A stretch of 64,000 nt of DNA from Xestospongia bergquistia (Eukaryota > Porifera > Demospongiae > Haplosclerida > Petrosiidae), in NCBI GenBank assembly GCA_963965975.1, contig OZ014417.1:4693821-4757820 (forward strand). Reading direction: 5' to 3'. Under the pieces are notes generated by a model that saw nothing but the letters and a program-made list of their open reading frames with translations, ran no database searches and was not told the origin of the DNA. Position numbers and translations under genes: made by a program. How positions within the stretch are numbered: position 1 is the stretch's first letter; each line of letters starts with the position of its first letter. Below are positions 63,083 to 64,000 of the stretch, in pieces.

Positions 63083-63270
63083 GCTGCAAGCACCACACCC
63101 ACTCATCAAACTTCGATAGCCACACCCATTAAATATTTTGGATGTGGTTTATTTTGACCACACCTCATATTTTAATTAATGCTCCAGGTAGTCTAGGAAA
63201 TTAATGCATAGCTGCAAGCACCACACCCAATTATCAAGCCACGATAGCCACACCCATTAATGCTCTACAT
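63083..63270 (+). repeat. 128-bp tandem duplication with ACCACACCCA motifs
   Basis: GCTGCAAGCACCACACCCA, then ATCAA, CGATAGCCACACCCATTAA occurs at 63083 and 63211. The second copy ends at about 63260 in TTAATGCTC. The two copies differ by a few substitutions and by the sequence between blocks. Confidence 0.75.
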
Positions 63271-63534
63271 AATCTCATTTCCCTCACAAAAGGAGACTAA
63301 CTAATCTCTTGTGGCTTCCTCGGCTTTCTCTCTGGAAGATATACTCACCTTTATAGTTGTATTCTCGATACTTACCTTTACTGACTACTACAAATTGTAT
63401 AATTGGGTACAATATATAGAGTAGTATAGATACAGACACACCATTTTATCATAAATATGTAATACTACCAAATGTAACACTGCCAAATGTAATACTACCA
63501 CTCATTAGATTACTTGTCAAAATTTACTGTATGT
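63271..63534. other. No supported gene
   Basis: AT-rich with a short repeat at about 63459-63500 (AATACTACCAAATGTAA repeated about two and a half times). A - strand donor-like GGTGAGTATA lies near 63350. Nothing is recognised. Confidence 0.4.
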
Positions 63535-64000
63535 TGTTAACTTACTGCCCAGGCTCTTTGAGATAGAGGAATGTCTGTCTTGAGTCTTGATCCAGATGTC
63601 TTGAGCATTGATCCACAAGTCCAGCGAAGCTACATTAATAGATGCATTATGAATTAATGTACTCTAGTACTGTATTCTGTTAACATACTGCCCAGCGTCT
63701 TTGAGATCGTGGAAAATCTTGACTCTTGATCCCGATATCCAGCGAAGCTATAGTAATCAAACAGAAATTGAGAGTAATGTGTATTATGAGTAATGAGTAT
63801 TATGAATTATGTACACTAGTACTGTAAGCTGTTAACTTACTCCACAGACTCTTTGTGATAGAGGAATGTCTTGACCTTGATCCTGAAGTCCAGTGAAGCT
63901 ACAGTAATAAAAGAGAAATTAAGAGTAACATGCAGTAATAAAAGAGAAAGTAAGAGTAATGATGTACACTACTACTGCATTCTGTGAACTTACTCCCCAG
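63535..64000 (-). repeat. Tandem repeat of ~143-153 bp with splice-like edges
   Basis: Units start TGTTAACTTACT at 63535, 63678 and 63830, and TGTGAACTTACT at 63983 (steps 143, 152, 153 bp). The last unit runs out of the window. Each carries a GC-richer block. On the - strand it begins after TAG with CTTCGCTGGA or CTTCACTGGA and ends at GTAAGT or GTATGT: 63546-63629, 63689-63747 and 63841-63898. The blocks look like repeated exons, but their lengths (84, 59, 58 nt) do not keep one phase. The match of the first step to 143 bp seems coincidental, since the sequence is unrelated to the satellite. Confidence 0.7.

Noticed and set aside
63546-63898. Three repeated exons of a host gene
   Set aside because: Block lengths of 84, 59 and 58 nt do not preserve one reading phase, so they are listed as a repeat only.

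Overview
The window looks like AT-rich invertebrate (metazoan) nuclear DNA. It contains a long satellite array and decayed DNA transposons of the pogo, Tc1/mariner and piggyBac types. There is a Ty3/gypsy-type retroelement tail, and coding blocks are split by introns with GT/AG-like junctions. I see nothing bacterial: no operons, no tRNA or rRNA genes, no CRISPR. The transposase flavours (pogo with a PHD-like tail, mariner with a GKRLRSQ-type N terminus) remind me of sponge or other early-branching animal genomes, but the species cannot be fixed from the sequence.

Layout. (1) Positions 1-47603 are one uninterrupted tandem satellite, unit 143 bp, about 330 copies, all in the same orientation. 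The unit is built from three imperfect palindromes. On top of the monomer there are several local higher-order repeats (5-mers, 6- and 9-mers, a duplicated 19-mer of 2712 bp, and a 16- to 18-mer). The last ~1.4 kb is a diverged edge subtype. (2) 47604-52295 is a 4.7 kb pogo-type transposon inserted into the satellite edge. It has TA target duplication and imperfect 24-bp inverted termini. Its transposase is a pseudogene with an intact DDD triad but several in-frame stops. It has a 90-nt exon present three times in tandem and a PHD-finger-like last exon. (3) 52296-52596 holds two more satellite units, interrupted by (4) a 794-bp Tc1/mariner-type non-autonomous element (52597-53390). Its removal with one TA restores the satellite consensus. 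(5) The satellite continues to ~53562, flips orientation at a short palindrome, and runs inverted for about 12 units to ~55303. A degenerate forward unit follows.

(6) 55.45-64 kb is non-satellite repeat-rich DNA. It holds a decayed piggyBac transposase (about 56.0-57.9 kb, + strand), a second piggyBac scrap (58.1 kb), TA/GT microsatellites and a diverged ~100-bp repeat. Then comes an unrecognised, apparently decayed multi-exon coding locus on the - strand (59.3-60.8 kb), followed by a degenerate TTTAGGG-like tract (60.9-61.1 kb). Two diverged copies of the 3' end of a Ty3/gypsy-like element (pol tail, polypurine tract, LTR start) lie at 61.4-63.0 kb on the - strand, and two small tandem repeats close the window.

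Taken together this is the edge of a large satellite block, plausibly centromeric or heterochromatic. The core looks homogenised and free of insertions, while the diverged border collects transposons, inversions and pseudogenes. I see no gene with an intact, recognisable product.
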